Assembly: GCA_009774765.1 (NCBI GenBank)
Contig: VSOK01000057.1
Span: 1-11,429, forward strand
Direction: 5' to 3'
DNA: 11,429 nucleotides
Source: Bacteroidales bacterium
GTDB taxonomy: Bacteria; Bacteroidota; Bacteroidia; Bacteroidales; UBA932
This document shows, piece after piece, positions 1-6,391 of this stretch. Under the pieces are notes generated by a model. That model did no database searches. It was given only the letters and a program-made list of their open reading frames with translations, and was not told the origin of the DNA. Numbering within the stretch: position 1 is the stretch's first letter; each line of letters begins with the position of its first letter. The translations under genes and the position numbers were made by a program.

Positions 1-947
1 CGCGTCGCGTGGGCGCGGAGATGTGTATAAGCGCCAGCCTGAGCCCTGACTGCACGATGTTTATTGACAGGTTCAGCAGTCTCAACACACCGGGCGTCAC
101 ACAACTTTGTTCCACCACAGACGGCAAAAAGAAAGAGACTCTGCTGACAAGCGAAGACCCGACCATCGACTACGCGTATTCCGAAATACTGCTCGGCAAA
201 ATCAGGAGTGCGGACGGAAGGTTCGACAACTATTACCGTATGATTCTTCCAAAGGATTTCGATCCTTCAAAAAAATATCCTGCAATAGTATATGTCTATG
301 GAGGTCCTCATTCACAGATGGTGCGCAACACCTGGCTCGGAGAACTCAGAAGATGGGAAATGTATATGGCCCAGAAAGGATATGTGGTCTATGTCCAGGA
401 CAACAGGGGTACAAGCAACCAGGGTATCGAGTTCGAGCAGGCGATCCACGGACAGTGCGGCCAGGCCGAGATGGCAGACCAGATAGAAGGGGCAAAAATG
501 CTGATGTCGCTCCCTTTCGTCGACAAGGACCGTATCGGAGTGCACGGATGGAGCTATGGAGGTTTTATGACGATATCATTGATAACCAATTATCCTGACA
601 TTTTCAAGGTAGCCGTCGCCGGAGGACCTGTAATAGACTGGAAATGGTATGAAGTGATGTACGGGGAACGTTATATGGACAGCCCCCTCACCAATGCTGA
701 AGGCTATGAAAAGGTCAGTCTCATCAACAAGGCAAAAGACCTGAAGGGAAAACTGCTCATCTGCCAGGGGGCTGTGGACCCTGTCGTGGTATGGCAGCAC
801 AGCCTGAGCTTCGTGCAGGAGTGCATCAGGAACAATGTCCAGGTGGACTATTTCCCTTATCCTGTCGCCGAACACAATATGGCAGGAAAAGAGCGCGTAC
901 ACCTCCACGACAAGATAACGGCATACTTTGAAGATTATCTGAAATAG
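1..947 (+). CDS. Dipeptidyl-peptidase IV-like serine peptidase (S9 family), C-terminal part, 5' end outside window
   Basis: This is the C-terminal part of an S9 prolyl-oligopeptidase/DPP IV-type peptidase, which removes N-terminal dipeptides from peptides; in Bacteroidetes these are usually periplasmic or membrane-anchored. The frame is open to the left edge (first whole codon at 3), so the start and most of the beta-propeller lie upstream. The opening residues with S-P-D and F-I-D-R-F-S look like the last propeller blade. The alpha/beta-hydrolase domain follows from about base 180. The nucleophile motif G-W-S-Y-G-G has Ser at codon 552-554, the acid is Asp in V-D-P-V-V (777-779) and the base is His in E-H-N-M (873-875). 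The Asp-to-His spacing of 32 residues equals that of human DPP4 (D708/H740). A Gln occupies the position where many relatives have H-G before the acid loop (Q-G-A-V-D). The stop is 14 bp before sdaA, suggesting cotranscription. S9 assignment is strong; dipeptidyl specificity is inferred, since the Glu motif of the propeller is not in view. Confidence 0.9.
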   Translation, partial: RRVGAEMCISASLSPDCTMFIDRFSSLNTPGVTQLCSTTDGKKKETLLTSEDPTIDYAYSEILLGKIRSADGRFDNYYRMILPKDFDPSKKYPAIVYVYGGPHSQMVRNTWLGELRRWEMYMAQKGYVVYVQDNRGTSNQGIEFEQAIHGQCGQAEMADQIEGAKMLMSLPFVDKDRIGVHGWSYGGFMTISLITNYPDIFKVAVAGGPVIDWKWYEVMYGERYMDSPLTNAEGYEKVSLINKAKDLKGKLLICQGAVDPVVVWQHSLSFVQECIRNNVQVDYFPYPVAEHNMAGKERVHLHDKITAYFEDYLK

Positions 948-961
948 ACAAAGCGTTACCG

Positions 962-2167
962 ATGAAGTCAATAAGAGAAATATACAGAATAGGAAACGGT
1001 CCGTCAAGCAGCCATACTATGGGACCGAAAAAAGCGGCCAGGCTGTATGCGGAACATCATCCTGACTCAAAACAGTTCAATGTCAAACTCTACGGTTCTC
1101 TTGCCGCCACCGGCAAAGGCCACCTTACCGACAGGGCGATCCTTGACATACTCGAACCGATAGGCAGGACTGAGATAGAATGGTATCCAAAGATATTCCT
1201 TCCGGCACATCCCAACGCTATGAGCATCGCCACCGTCACTCCTGACGGCAGGACAGAGGATGAATGGACATTCTACAGTGTAGGAGGAGGAGCCATAAAA
1301 TGCGAGCATCTGTCCTTCAGTGAATCTCCTGACATCTATCAGCTGAACACGATGACGGAGCTTCTTGAATGGTGCAACAAATACGGCAAAATGTACTGGG
1401 AATACGTCGACGAGACTGAAGGCAGTGAAATATGGGACTATCTTGCGGAAGTATGGAAGGTGATGTGTGCTGCCATAGAGCGCGGACTTGACCAGGAAGG
1501 TGTCCTTCCGGGGCCTCTTCACCTCAGAAGAAAGGCATCCAACTACTTCATACGCGCCGAGGGCTACAAAGACGTGCTGCGCACAAGAGGACTCATATTC
1601 GCATATTCCCTTGCAGTCAGTGAAGAGAACGCATCCGGAGGTACAATCGTGACCGCCCCTACATGCGGCTCCTGCGGAGTGCTCCCGGGAGTGCTGTACC
1701 ATCTGAAAAAAGTATATGACTACAGCGACAAAAGGATAATCCGTTCCCTCGCCACAGCAGGACTTGTCGGCAATGTGGTAAAACACAACGCCTCAATCTC
1801 GGGAGCCGAGGTCGGATGCCAGGGAGAGGTAGGAGTGGCATGCGCAATGACCGCCGCCGCTGCCAACCAGCTTATGGGAGGAAGTCCGGCACAGATAGAA
1901 TATTCCGCAGAAATGGGACTAGAGCATCACCTCGGTATGACCTGCGACCCGGTATGCGGACTGGTACAGATACCGTGCATAGAGCGCAACGCATACGCCG
2001 CCGCAAGAGCACTTGATGCAAACATCTACGCCTCATACACGGACGGACTGCACCGCGTGTCATTTGACCACGTTGTAAAAGTGATGAAAGAGACAGGAAA
2101 AGATCTCCCGTCCCTTTACAAGGAGACGGGAGAAGGAGGTCTTGCTAAAGAGTTAGGCGAGCTGTAG
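962..2167 (+). CDS. sdaA: L-serine ammonia-lyase, iron-sulfur type, single-chain
   Basis: This cytoplasmic enzyme deaminates L-serine to pyruvate and ammonia using an oxygen-sensitive [4Fe-4S] cluster. At 401 aa it is a fused beta-plus-alpha single-chain form. The N-terminal beta domain (about 1-150) opens with G-N-G-P-S-S-S-H-T-M-G-P, typical of the family. The alpha domain (about 165-400) has A-P-T-C-G-S-C-G (Cys235, Cys238), G-C-Q-G-E-V-G (Cys286) and C-D-P-V-C-G-L-V-Q-I-P-C (Cys328, Cys332, Cys339). The triplet C286/C328/C339 has spacings of 42 and 11, the same as the cluster ligands described for the Legionella enzyme (C343/C385/C396). The ATG at 962 gives the canonical N-terminus; no Shine-Dalgarno sequence precedes it. 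It lies 14 bp after the S9 peptidase, so the two may be one transcript. The 3' end overlaps the convergent pyrF by 23 bp and contains a hairpin that probably terminates pyrF. Confidence 0.95.
   Translation: MKSIREIYRIGNGPSSSHTMGPKKAARLYAEHHPDSKQFNVKLYGSLAATGKGHLTDRAILDILEPIGRTEIEWYPKIFLPAHPNAMSIATVTPDGRTEDEWTFYSVGGGAIKCEHLSFSESPDIYQLNTMTELLEWCNKYGKMYWEYVDETEGSEIWDYLAEVWKVMCAAIERGLDQEGVLPGPLHLRRKASNYFIRAEGYKDVLRTRGLIFAYSLAVSEENASGGTIVTAPTCGSCGVLPGVLYHLKKVYDYSDKRIIRSLATAGLVGNVVKHNASISGAEVGCQGEVGVACAMTAAAANQLMGGSPAQIEYSAEMGLEHHLGMTCDPVCGLVQIPCIERNAYAAARALDANIYASYTDGLHRVSFDHVVKVMKETGKDLPSLYKETGEGGLAKELGEL
2098..2133 (-). terminator. Probable rho-independent terminator of pyrF, embedded in the sdaA coding sequence
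   Basis: A perfect arm pair CTCCCGTC (2105-2112) and GACGGGAG (2125-2132), extended by T2104-A2133, is continued inward by CCTT/AAGG (2113-2116 and 2120-2123) with one bulged A and a 3-nt loop. Read on the minus strand, the hairpin starts 11 nt after the pyrF stop and is followed by TCTTTTCC, a moderate U-tract. On the plus strand it is not followed by T residues, so it should act mainly on pyrF transcripts. The bases also encode D-L-P-S-L-Y-K-E-T-G-E of SdaA. Termination activity is inferred from structure only. Confidence 0.65.
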
Positions 2168-2993
2168 ATGCTGCAGCCTCGCCGGCAACCTTCGCATAAT
2201 CTTCCGAAGCATCAGCATAAAGGATACCGCGTGAAGAATTTATAAGAAGCCCACCGTGATCATTCGCGCCGTGGGCTATTACTTCTTCAGCAGATCCGCC
2301 CTGCGCCCCTACGCCAGGGACAAGAAGGAAATTGTCCGGACAGAACGTCCTTATTTCGGCAAGCTTGTCCGCTTTTGTAGCCCCTACGACAAACATCATA
2401 TTGTCAGGTGTTGAGATGGACATCATCTCTTCCATAACAGCCTGATACAAAGGTTTCCCGTCTTTGATGGAGAACTGGAACTGTGCGGCGGACGCATTTG
2501 ATGTGAGAGCCAGTACGATGGCCCATTTGTCCTTGTACCCGAGGAAAGGCGATACGCTGTCCGCCCCCATATAAGGCGCAAGGGTGACAGCATCAAAATC
2601 CATAATCTCAAAGAATGCCTTTGCATACATTTTGGCCGTATTTCCTATGTCTCCCCTCTTGGCGTCCGCGATGAGGAATATCTCCGGATAATTTGTCCTT
2701 ATATAGTCCACTGTGGCTTCAAGAGCACGTATGCCGTCTATGCCATAGCACTCATAGAATGCAAGATTCGGCTTATATGCGACGCAATATGGAGCTGTGG
2801 CGTCTATAATGGCCTTGTTGAATGTGACTATAGAACGTGCACGTCCTTTGAAAAGCTGTCCCAAAAACGCAGCCTCCCCTTTGGTCGCCAAAGACTTTAC
2901 CGACTCCGGCATCTTGTCGAAATCCACATCGAGTCCTACGCACAGCATAGACTGTTTCGCCTGTATCTGTCTGTATAATTGTTCCCTATTCAT
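2145..2993 (-). CDS. pyrF: Orotidine 5'-phosphate decarboxylase (long, type 2 form)
   Basis: This enzyme decarboxylates OMP to UMP, the last step of de novo pyrimidine synthesis, in the cytoplasm. The protein is 282 aa, the length of the larger PyrF subfamily rather than the E. coli one (about 245 aa). Visible motifs are L-C-V-G-L-D near residues 17-22 (substrate binding), Y-K-P-N around Lys74, the catalytic D-A-K-R-G-D at 110-115 (Lys112 is the expected proton donor, with Asp110 and Asp115), P-G-V-G-A-Q-G-G at 226-233 and S-S-R-G-I at 253-257 (phosphate binding). ATG at 2991-2993, stop TAG at 2145-2147. The M20 dipeptidase gene lies 37 bp upstream on the same strand with no clear promoter between, so pyrF is probably transcribed from the promoter near 4403-4434. 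Its 3' end overlaps convergent sdaA by 23 bp, and a terminator-like hairpin follows the stop. Confidence 0.95.
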   Translation of the reverse strand: MNREQLYRQIQAKQSMLCVGLDVDFDKMPESVKSLATKGEAAFLGQLFKGRARSIVTFNKAIIDATAPYCVAYKPNLAFYECYGIDGIRALEATVDYIRTNYPEIFLIADAKRGDIGNTAKMYAKAFFEIMDFDAVTLAPYMGADSVSPFLGYKDKWAIVLALTSNASAAQFQFSIKDGKPLYQAVMEEMMSISTPDNMMFVVGATKADKLAEIRTFCPDNFLLVPGVGAQGGSAEEVIAHGANDHGGLLINSSRGILYADASEDYAKVAGEAAASTARLTL

Positions 2994-3030
2994 ATTATTG
3001 TCATTCTAACTAAGAATCAAAAAACAGCTT

Positions 3031-4377
3031 CTAAAACAATTGATAAAAGAGTGCGATGGATTCCATCCCGGCAAAAAGCTGCTTCAGAAGATAGCTTTCG
3101 TTAGGGGAATGTATCGTATCACGCTCAAGACCGAATCCCATCAGCAGCGGATCAATGCCGAGAATCCTCTGAAGGTCAGCAAGAATCGGAATGCTTCCGC
3201 CTCCGCGGCTTGGCACAGGCTCAATACCGTAGACCTCTGTCATAGCCTTGGATGCCGCCTGATATGCCTTGGATGATATAGGAATGAGGAAACCGTCCCC
3301 TCCGTGGTGAGGGACAACCTCCACTTTAACATAATCCGGGGCAATGGATTTGAAATGCTCTTCAAACAGCCTGGTAATCGTCCTGCTGTCCTGGTCCGGT
3401 ACAAGCCTCATGGAAATCTTGGCGTGGGCTTCGGAAGGCAGAACCGTCTTTGCGCCCTCTCCTGTATATCCGCCCCATATTCCATTCACATCAAGGCAAG
3501 GACGTATTCCTGTCCTTTCCAATGTAGTGTAGCCCTTCTCCCCTTTCACCTCATTTATATCCAGGAATCTCTTGTATTCATCAATATCGAACGGTGCACG
3601 TGCCAGCTTGGCGCGGTCTTCCGCGGACAGCTCCACAACATCGTCGTAGAAGCCTTTGACGGTAATATGCCCGTCTTTGTCTATCAGCGAAGAGATCATA
3701 TCGCAGAGCACATTGATCGGATTCGCTACAGCACCGCCGTAATGTCCTGAATGAAGATCCTTGTTCGGTCCGGTAACTTTCACCTCCACATACGAAAGTC
3801 CGCGCATACCGCAATTGATCGAAGGCACAGACTCGGAAATCATAGTGGTATCGGAAACAAGGATTATATCGGCAGCGAGCAGTTCCTTATTCTTTTCAGC
3901 CCATTCCGCAAGCGAAGGGCTTCCGATCTCCTCCTCTCCTTCAAGAATGAATTTGACATTATGTCTCAGCCTGTTCTCACTGACCATGAACTCAAAAGCC
4001 TTTATGTGCATAAAAAGCTGCCCCTTGTCATCGTTGGCACCTCTGGCATAAATGGCCCCGTCACGTATTTCAGGCTCGAAAGGATCTGATTTCCAAAGCT
4101 CTATAGGATCTACAGGCTGCACGTCATAATGTCCGTAGACAAGCACTGTCGGCAGGGACGGGTCTATGATCTTCTGTCCGAAAACCACAGGATGGCCTTC
4201 TGTAGGATATACGTCCGCTTCATCGGCACCTGCCTCTTTCAAAAGCTGGACAAGACGCTCTGCGCAACGCAGCATATCAGGTCTGTTCGCTTCAGAGGAA
4301 CTCACCGAAGGAATCCTGAGCAATGAGAACAGTTCTTCAAAGAACCTCTCCTTATTCTTTTCAATATATTGTTTCAT
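3031..4377 (-). CDS. M20 family metallodipeptidase (carnosinase/CNDP-like)
   Basis: This is a dinuclear zinc dipeptidase of the M20 family that cleaves dipeptides or similar short peptides, probably in the cytoplasm (no signal peptide visible). From the ATG at 4377 it is 448 aa. Metal and catalytic residues are in place: H83 and D85 in G-H-Y-D-V-Q-P-V, D116 in R-G-A-N-D-D-K-G (bridging ligand), E149 (base) and E150 (ligand) in E-G-E-E-E-I-G-S, D176 in V-S-D-T-T, and H423 in D-T-I-H-S-P-N. H209 in L-H-S-G-H-Y-G is in the insertion/dimerisation domain (about 190-320). An in-frame TTG at 4393-4395 would add six residues. I prefer the ATG because the family commonly begins near M-K-x-Y-I and the predicted transcript start falls about 20 nt upstream of it. 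The gene leads a likely two-gene unit with pyrF and diverges from the ABC-F gene. Exact substrate is unknown. Confidence 0.92.
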   Translation of the reverse strand: MKQYIEKNKERFFEELFSLLRIPSVSSSEANRPDMLRCAERLVQLLKEAGADEADVYPTEGHPVVFGQKIIDPSLPTVLVYGHYDVQPVDPIELWKSDPFEPEIRDGAIYARGANDDKGQLFMHIKAFEFMVSENRLRHNVKFILEGEEEIGSPSLAEWAEKNKELLAADIILVSDTTMISESVPSINCGMRGLSYVEVKVTGPNKDLHSGHYGGAVANPINVLCDMISSLIDKDGHITVKGFYDDVVELSAEDRAKLARAPFDIDEYKRFLDINEVKGEKGYTTLERTGIRPCLDVNGIWGGYTGEGAKTVLPSEAHAKISMRLVPDQDSRTITRLFEEHFKSIAPDYVKVEVVPHHGGDGFLIPISSKAYQAASKAMTEVYGIEPVPSRGGGSIPILADLQRILGIDPLLMGFGLERDTIHSPNESYLLKQLFAGMESIALFYQLF

Positions 4378-4402
4378 ATCATCTGTTTTTGTCAAATGCT
4401 CC

Positions 4403-4434
4403 CAAAGATAGTGTTTTGATGTTACAAAGACAAA
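4403..4434 (-). promoter_or_regulatory. Bacteroidetes-type promoter for the M20 dipeptidase-pyrF unit
   Basis: On the minus strand TTTG (4434-4431) is followed after 20 nt by TATCTTTG (4410-4403), an exact match to the Bacteroidetes -33/-7 pattern (TTTG, 19-21 nt, TAnnTTTG). The expected start of transcription is near 4398, giving a leader of about 20 nt to the ATG at 4377. The -33 box ends only 10 bp from the -7 box of the opposing ABC-F promoter. Confidence 0.7.
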
Positions 4435-4443
4435 AATCTGTCG

Positions 4444-4451
4444 TATCTTTG
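4444..4451 (+). promoter_or_regulatory. Putative -7 box (TATCTTTG) of the ABC-F gene promoter
   Basis: TATCTTTG matches the Bacteroidetes -7 consensus exactly and lies 7 nt before the ATG at 4459. The best -33 candidate (TTTG, 4415-4418) is 25 nt upstream, longer than the usual 19-21, so the match is weaker than that of the divergent promoter. If used, transcription would start at about 4455-4458 and the mRNA would have almost no leader. Confidence 0.5.
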
Positions 4452-4458
4452 TGCCGTT

Positions 4459-6312
4459 ATGGCAAGTTATCTACAAATAGAGAATATATCCAAATCATAC
4501 GGTCCGAAAATACTTTTTGAACATATCGGATTCAACATCAACGAAGGAGACAAAATAGCACTTATCGCCCCGAACGGCACGGGAAAGACTTCCCTTATGC
4601 GCATACTGGCTGGGAAAGACAAGTCGGACTCGGGCGGAAAGATAATGTTCCTCAAGGACATACGTATTTCTTTCCTCGAGCAGGAATATGACTTCGATCC
4701 GGAATCCGGCATATTCGACCAGATAATGGCGCACAGCACGGCATTTACCGGCCATCTTGACCAGGAGCATCTGTGGGAATACGAAAGAAGGGTGATACAG
4801 CATCTTACAAGCCTCAATCTCCCGGACAGGGACCAGAAGATGAAAGAGCTTTCAGGAGGAGAGGTCAAACGTGTGGCAATCGCGGAAATGCTTGCCACCG
4901 AAGCTGATTTCTTCATTATGGACGAGCCTACCAACCATCTTGACATAGATGCGATCGAGTTTCTCGAAGGCTACCTTTCACGTTCGAGGTGCACCCTGCT
5001 TATGGTGACGCACGACAGGTATTTCCTCGACAAAGTGTGCAATACGGTAATGGAGATGGACCACGGGGCCGTATACACCTACAGAGGCGACTATCAGAAC
5101 TATCTTGAAAAAAGAGAAGAAAGGATTTCCAACTACAACGCTGAGACGGACAAGGTCCGCAACATACTGCGACGCGAGCTGGAATGGATGAGAAGCACGC
5201 CTCAGGCACGTACAGGAAAAGCCAGGTACCGCATCAACGCTTTCTATGACCTGAAGGACAGGGCCGCGCAGACACATACGGAGAAACAGGTCTCCATGGA
5301 CGAGGTCAAAGGCTCCACAAGGCTCGGCACCAAGATCATAAACTGCAAGGACCTGTCGTTTTTCTACGGAGACAAATGCTATCTTGACAAGTTCACCTAT
5401 AATTTCCAAAGGTATGAGAAGATAGGTATCGTAGGGCGCAACGGAGCAGGAAAAAGCACTTTTATGAATATCATCACCGGGAACTTCACTTCCGATATGG
5501 TATGTACGGATCCTGCATCATACGATTTCTCGGGGAAAAGCGGACAGGGACTGCTCACAGGGTCAATAGAACTTGGAGAGTCACTGAAAATAGGATACTA
5601 CCATCAGAGCGGTATCGATTTCAATCCTGATGACACAGTGCTTGATATAGTGAACGACACAAGGCTTCTCGGACGTTTCCTTTTCCCTCACGATATGCTC
5701 AACAACAAAGTATCAAAGCTCAGCGGAGGAGAGAAACGCAGACTGTATCTTCTGACAATACTTATGCAGCAGCCCAACCTGCTTGTGCTTGACGAGCCGA
5801 CCAATGACCTTGACATCGTGACCCTGAATATACTTGAGGAATATCTCAAGGAATTTTCGGGAACCCTGATCATCGTATCGCACGACAGGCATTTCCTTGA
5901 CAGGCTTGTGGACCATCTGTTCATATTCTGCGGAGAAGGCGTCATAAAGGATTTCGTCGGAAGCTATAGCGAATACCGCGAATATATAAAGGAATACGAA
6001 ACAGAGCAGAAAGCAAAGGCCAGGGCAGAGGAAAAGAAGCTGAAAGAGGCAGCAGCAAAAAAGGCGGTCTCCGCAGCACCAGGACCGAATGACGCCACAA
6101 AAAAGCGCAAGCTGAGCTATAAGGAGCAAAAGGAACTTGAACAGCTGGAAAAGGACCTCGCCACACTTGCCGGGGAAAAAGCCGAGATCGAATCCGCTCT
6201 GGGCAGCGGAGAACTGCCTTTTGACAAGCTCCAGGCGGCATCAAACCGTATCGCTGAAATCCTTGCCCTCACGGAAGAGAAAGAAATGCGCTGGCTGGAA
6301 CTTTCCTGCTGA
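4459..6312 (+). CDS. ABC-F family ATPase, Uup-like
   Basis: This is a soluble duplicated ATP-binding cassette protein with no membrane segment. ABC-F proteins act on ribosomes or translation, and Uup-type members also bind DNA or ribosomes through a C-terminal coiled coil. At 617 aa it is close to E. coli Uup (635). Cassette 1 has Walker A P-N-G-T-G-K-T (Lys43), signature L-S-G-G-E (131-135), Walker B D155-E156-P-T-N-H-L-D and His185. Cassette 2 has Walker A G-R-N-G-A-G-K-S (Lys332), signature L-S-G-G-E (421-425), Walker B D445-E446-P-T-N-D-L-D and His475. Both cassettes look catalytically complete. The linker (about 200-290) is charged. From about 510 comes a Lys/Glu/Ala-rich stretch, then a predicted coiled coil (about 553-617). 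M-A-S-Y-L-Q-I-E-N-I-S fixes the start. It diverges from the M20 gene and converges with the lipoprotein gene. Uup-like is my best subfamily guess; an antibiotic-resistance ABC-F is less likely given the C-terminal coiled coil. Confidence 0.9.
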   Translation: MASYLQIENISKSYGPKILFEHIGFNINEGDKIALIAPNGTGKTSLMRILAGKDKSDSGGKIMFLKDIRISFLEQEYDFDPESGIFDQIMAHSTAFTGHLDQEHLWEYERRVIQHLTSLNLPDRDQKMKELSGGEVKRVAIAEMLATEADFFIMDEPTNHLDIDAIEFLEGYLSRSRCTLLMVTHDRYFLDKVCNTVMEMDHGAVYTYRGDYQNYLEKREERISNYNAETDKVRNILRRELEWMRSTPQARTGKARYRINAFYDLKDRAAQTHTEKQVSMDEVKGSTRLGTKIINCKDLSFFYGDKCYLDKFTYNFQRYEKIGIVGRNGAGKSTFMNIITGNFTSDMVCTDPASYDFSGKSGQGLLTGSIELGESLKIGYYHQSGIDFNPDDTVLDIVNDTRLLGRFLFPHDMLNNKVSKLSGGEKRRLYLLTILMQQPNLLVLDEPTNDLDIVTLNILEEYLKEFSGTLIIVSHDRHFLDRLVDHLFIFCGEGVIKDFVGSYSEYREYIKEYETEQKAKARAEEKKLKEAAAKKAVSAAPGPNDATKKRKLSYKEQKELEQLEKDLATLAGEKAEIESALGSGELPFDKLQAASNRIAEILALTEEKEMRWLELSC

Positions 6313-6322
6313 ACCGCTGAAT

Positions 6323-6366
6323 AAAAAACGCTTCATATTCCGGGCACACATCCGTAATATGAAGCG
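6323..6366 (-). terminator. Rho-independent terminator of the lipoprotein gene, between convergent genes
   Basis: A perfect 11-bp inverted repeat, CGCTTCATATT (6329-6339) and AATATGAAGCG (6356-6366), is extended after one mismatch by CGG/CCG (6341-6343 and 6352-6354), closing on an 8-nt loop. Read on the minus strand it begins 25 nt after the lipoprotein stop and is followed directly by six T (6328-6323). On the plus strand only TAATATC follows, so it would serve the ABC-F gene poorly unless the hairpin alone suffices. Confidence 0.85.
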
Positions 6367-6391
6367 TAATATCAGATCAATCCTGAGCGTA

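Noticed and set aside
1067..1786. A 239-codon open frame on the minus strand, antisense to sdaA
   Set aside because: The translation has no family resemblance and the plus strand carries all the serine dehydratase motifs.
2134..2139. AGGAGG resembling a Shine-Dalgarno site
   Set aside because: It is inside sdaA coding sequence with no suitable downstream start, and genes in this window do not use such sites.
3004..3018. ATTCT/AGAAT inverted repeat between the M20 gene and pyrF
   Set aside because: Only five A/T-rich base pairs without a U-tract after it; too weak to call a terminator or operator.
3055..3067. Near-perfect palindrome GATGGATTCCATC near the 3' end of the M20 gene
   Set aside because: One-base loop, within coding sequence, no U-tract and no similar copy noticed elsewhere; probably chance.
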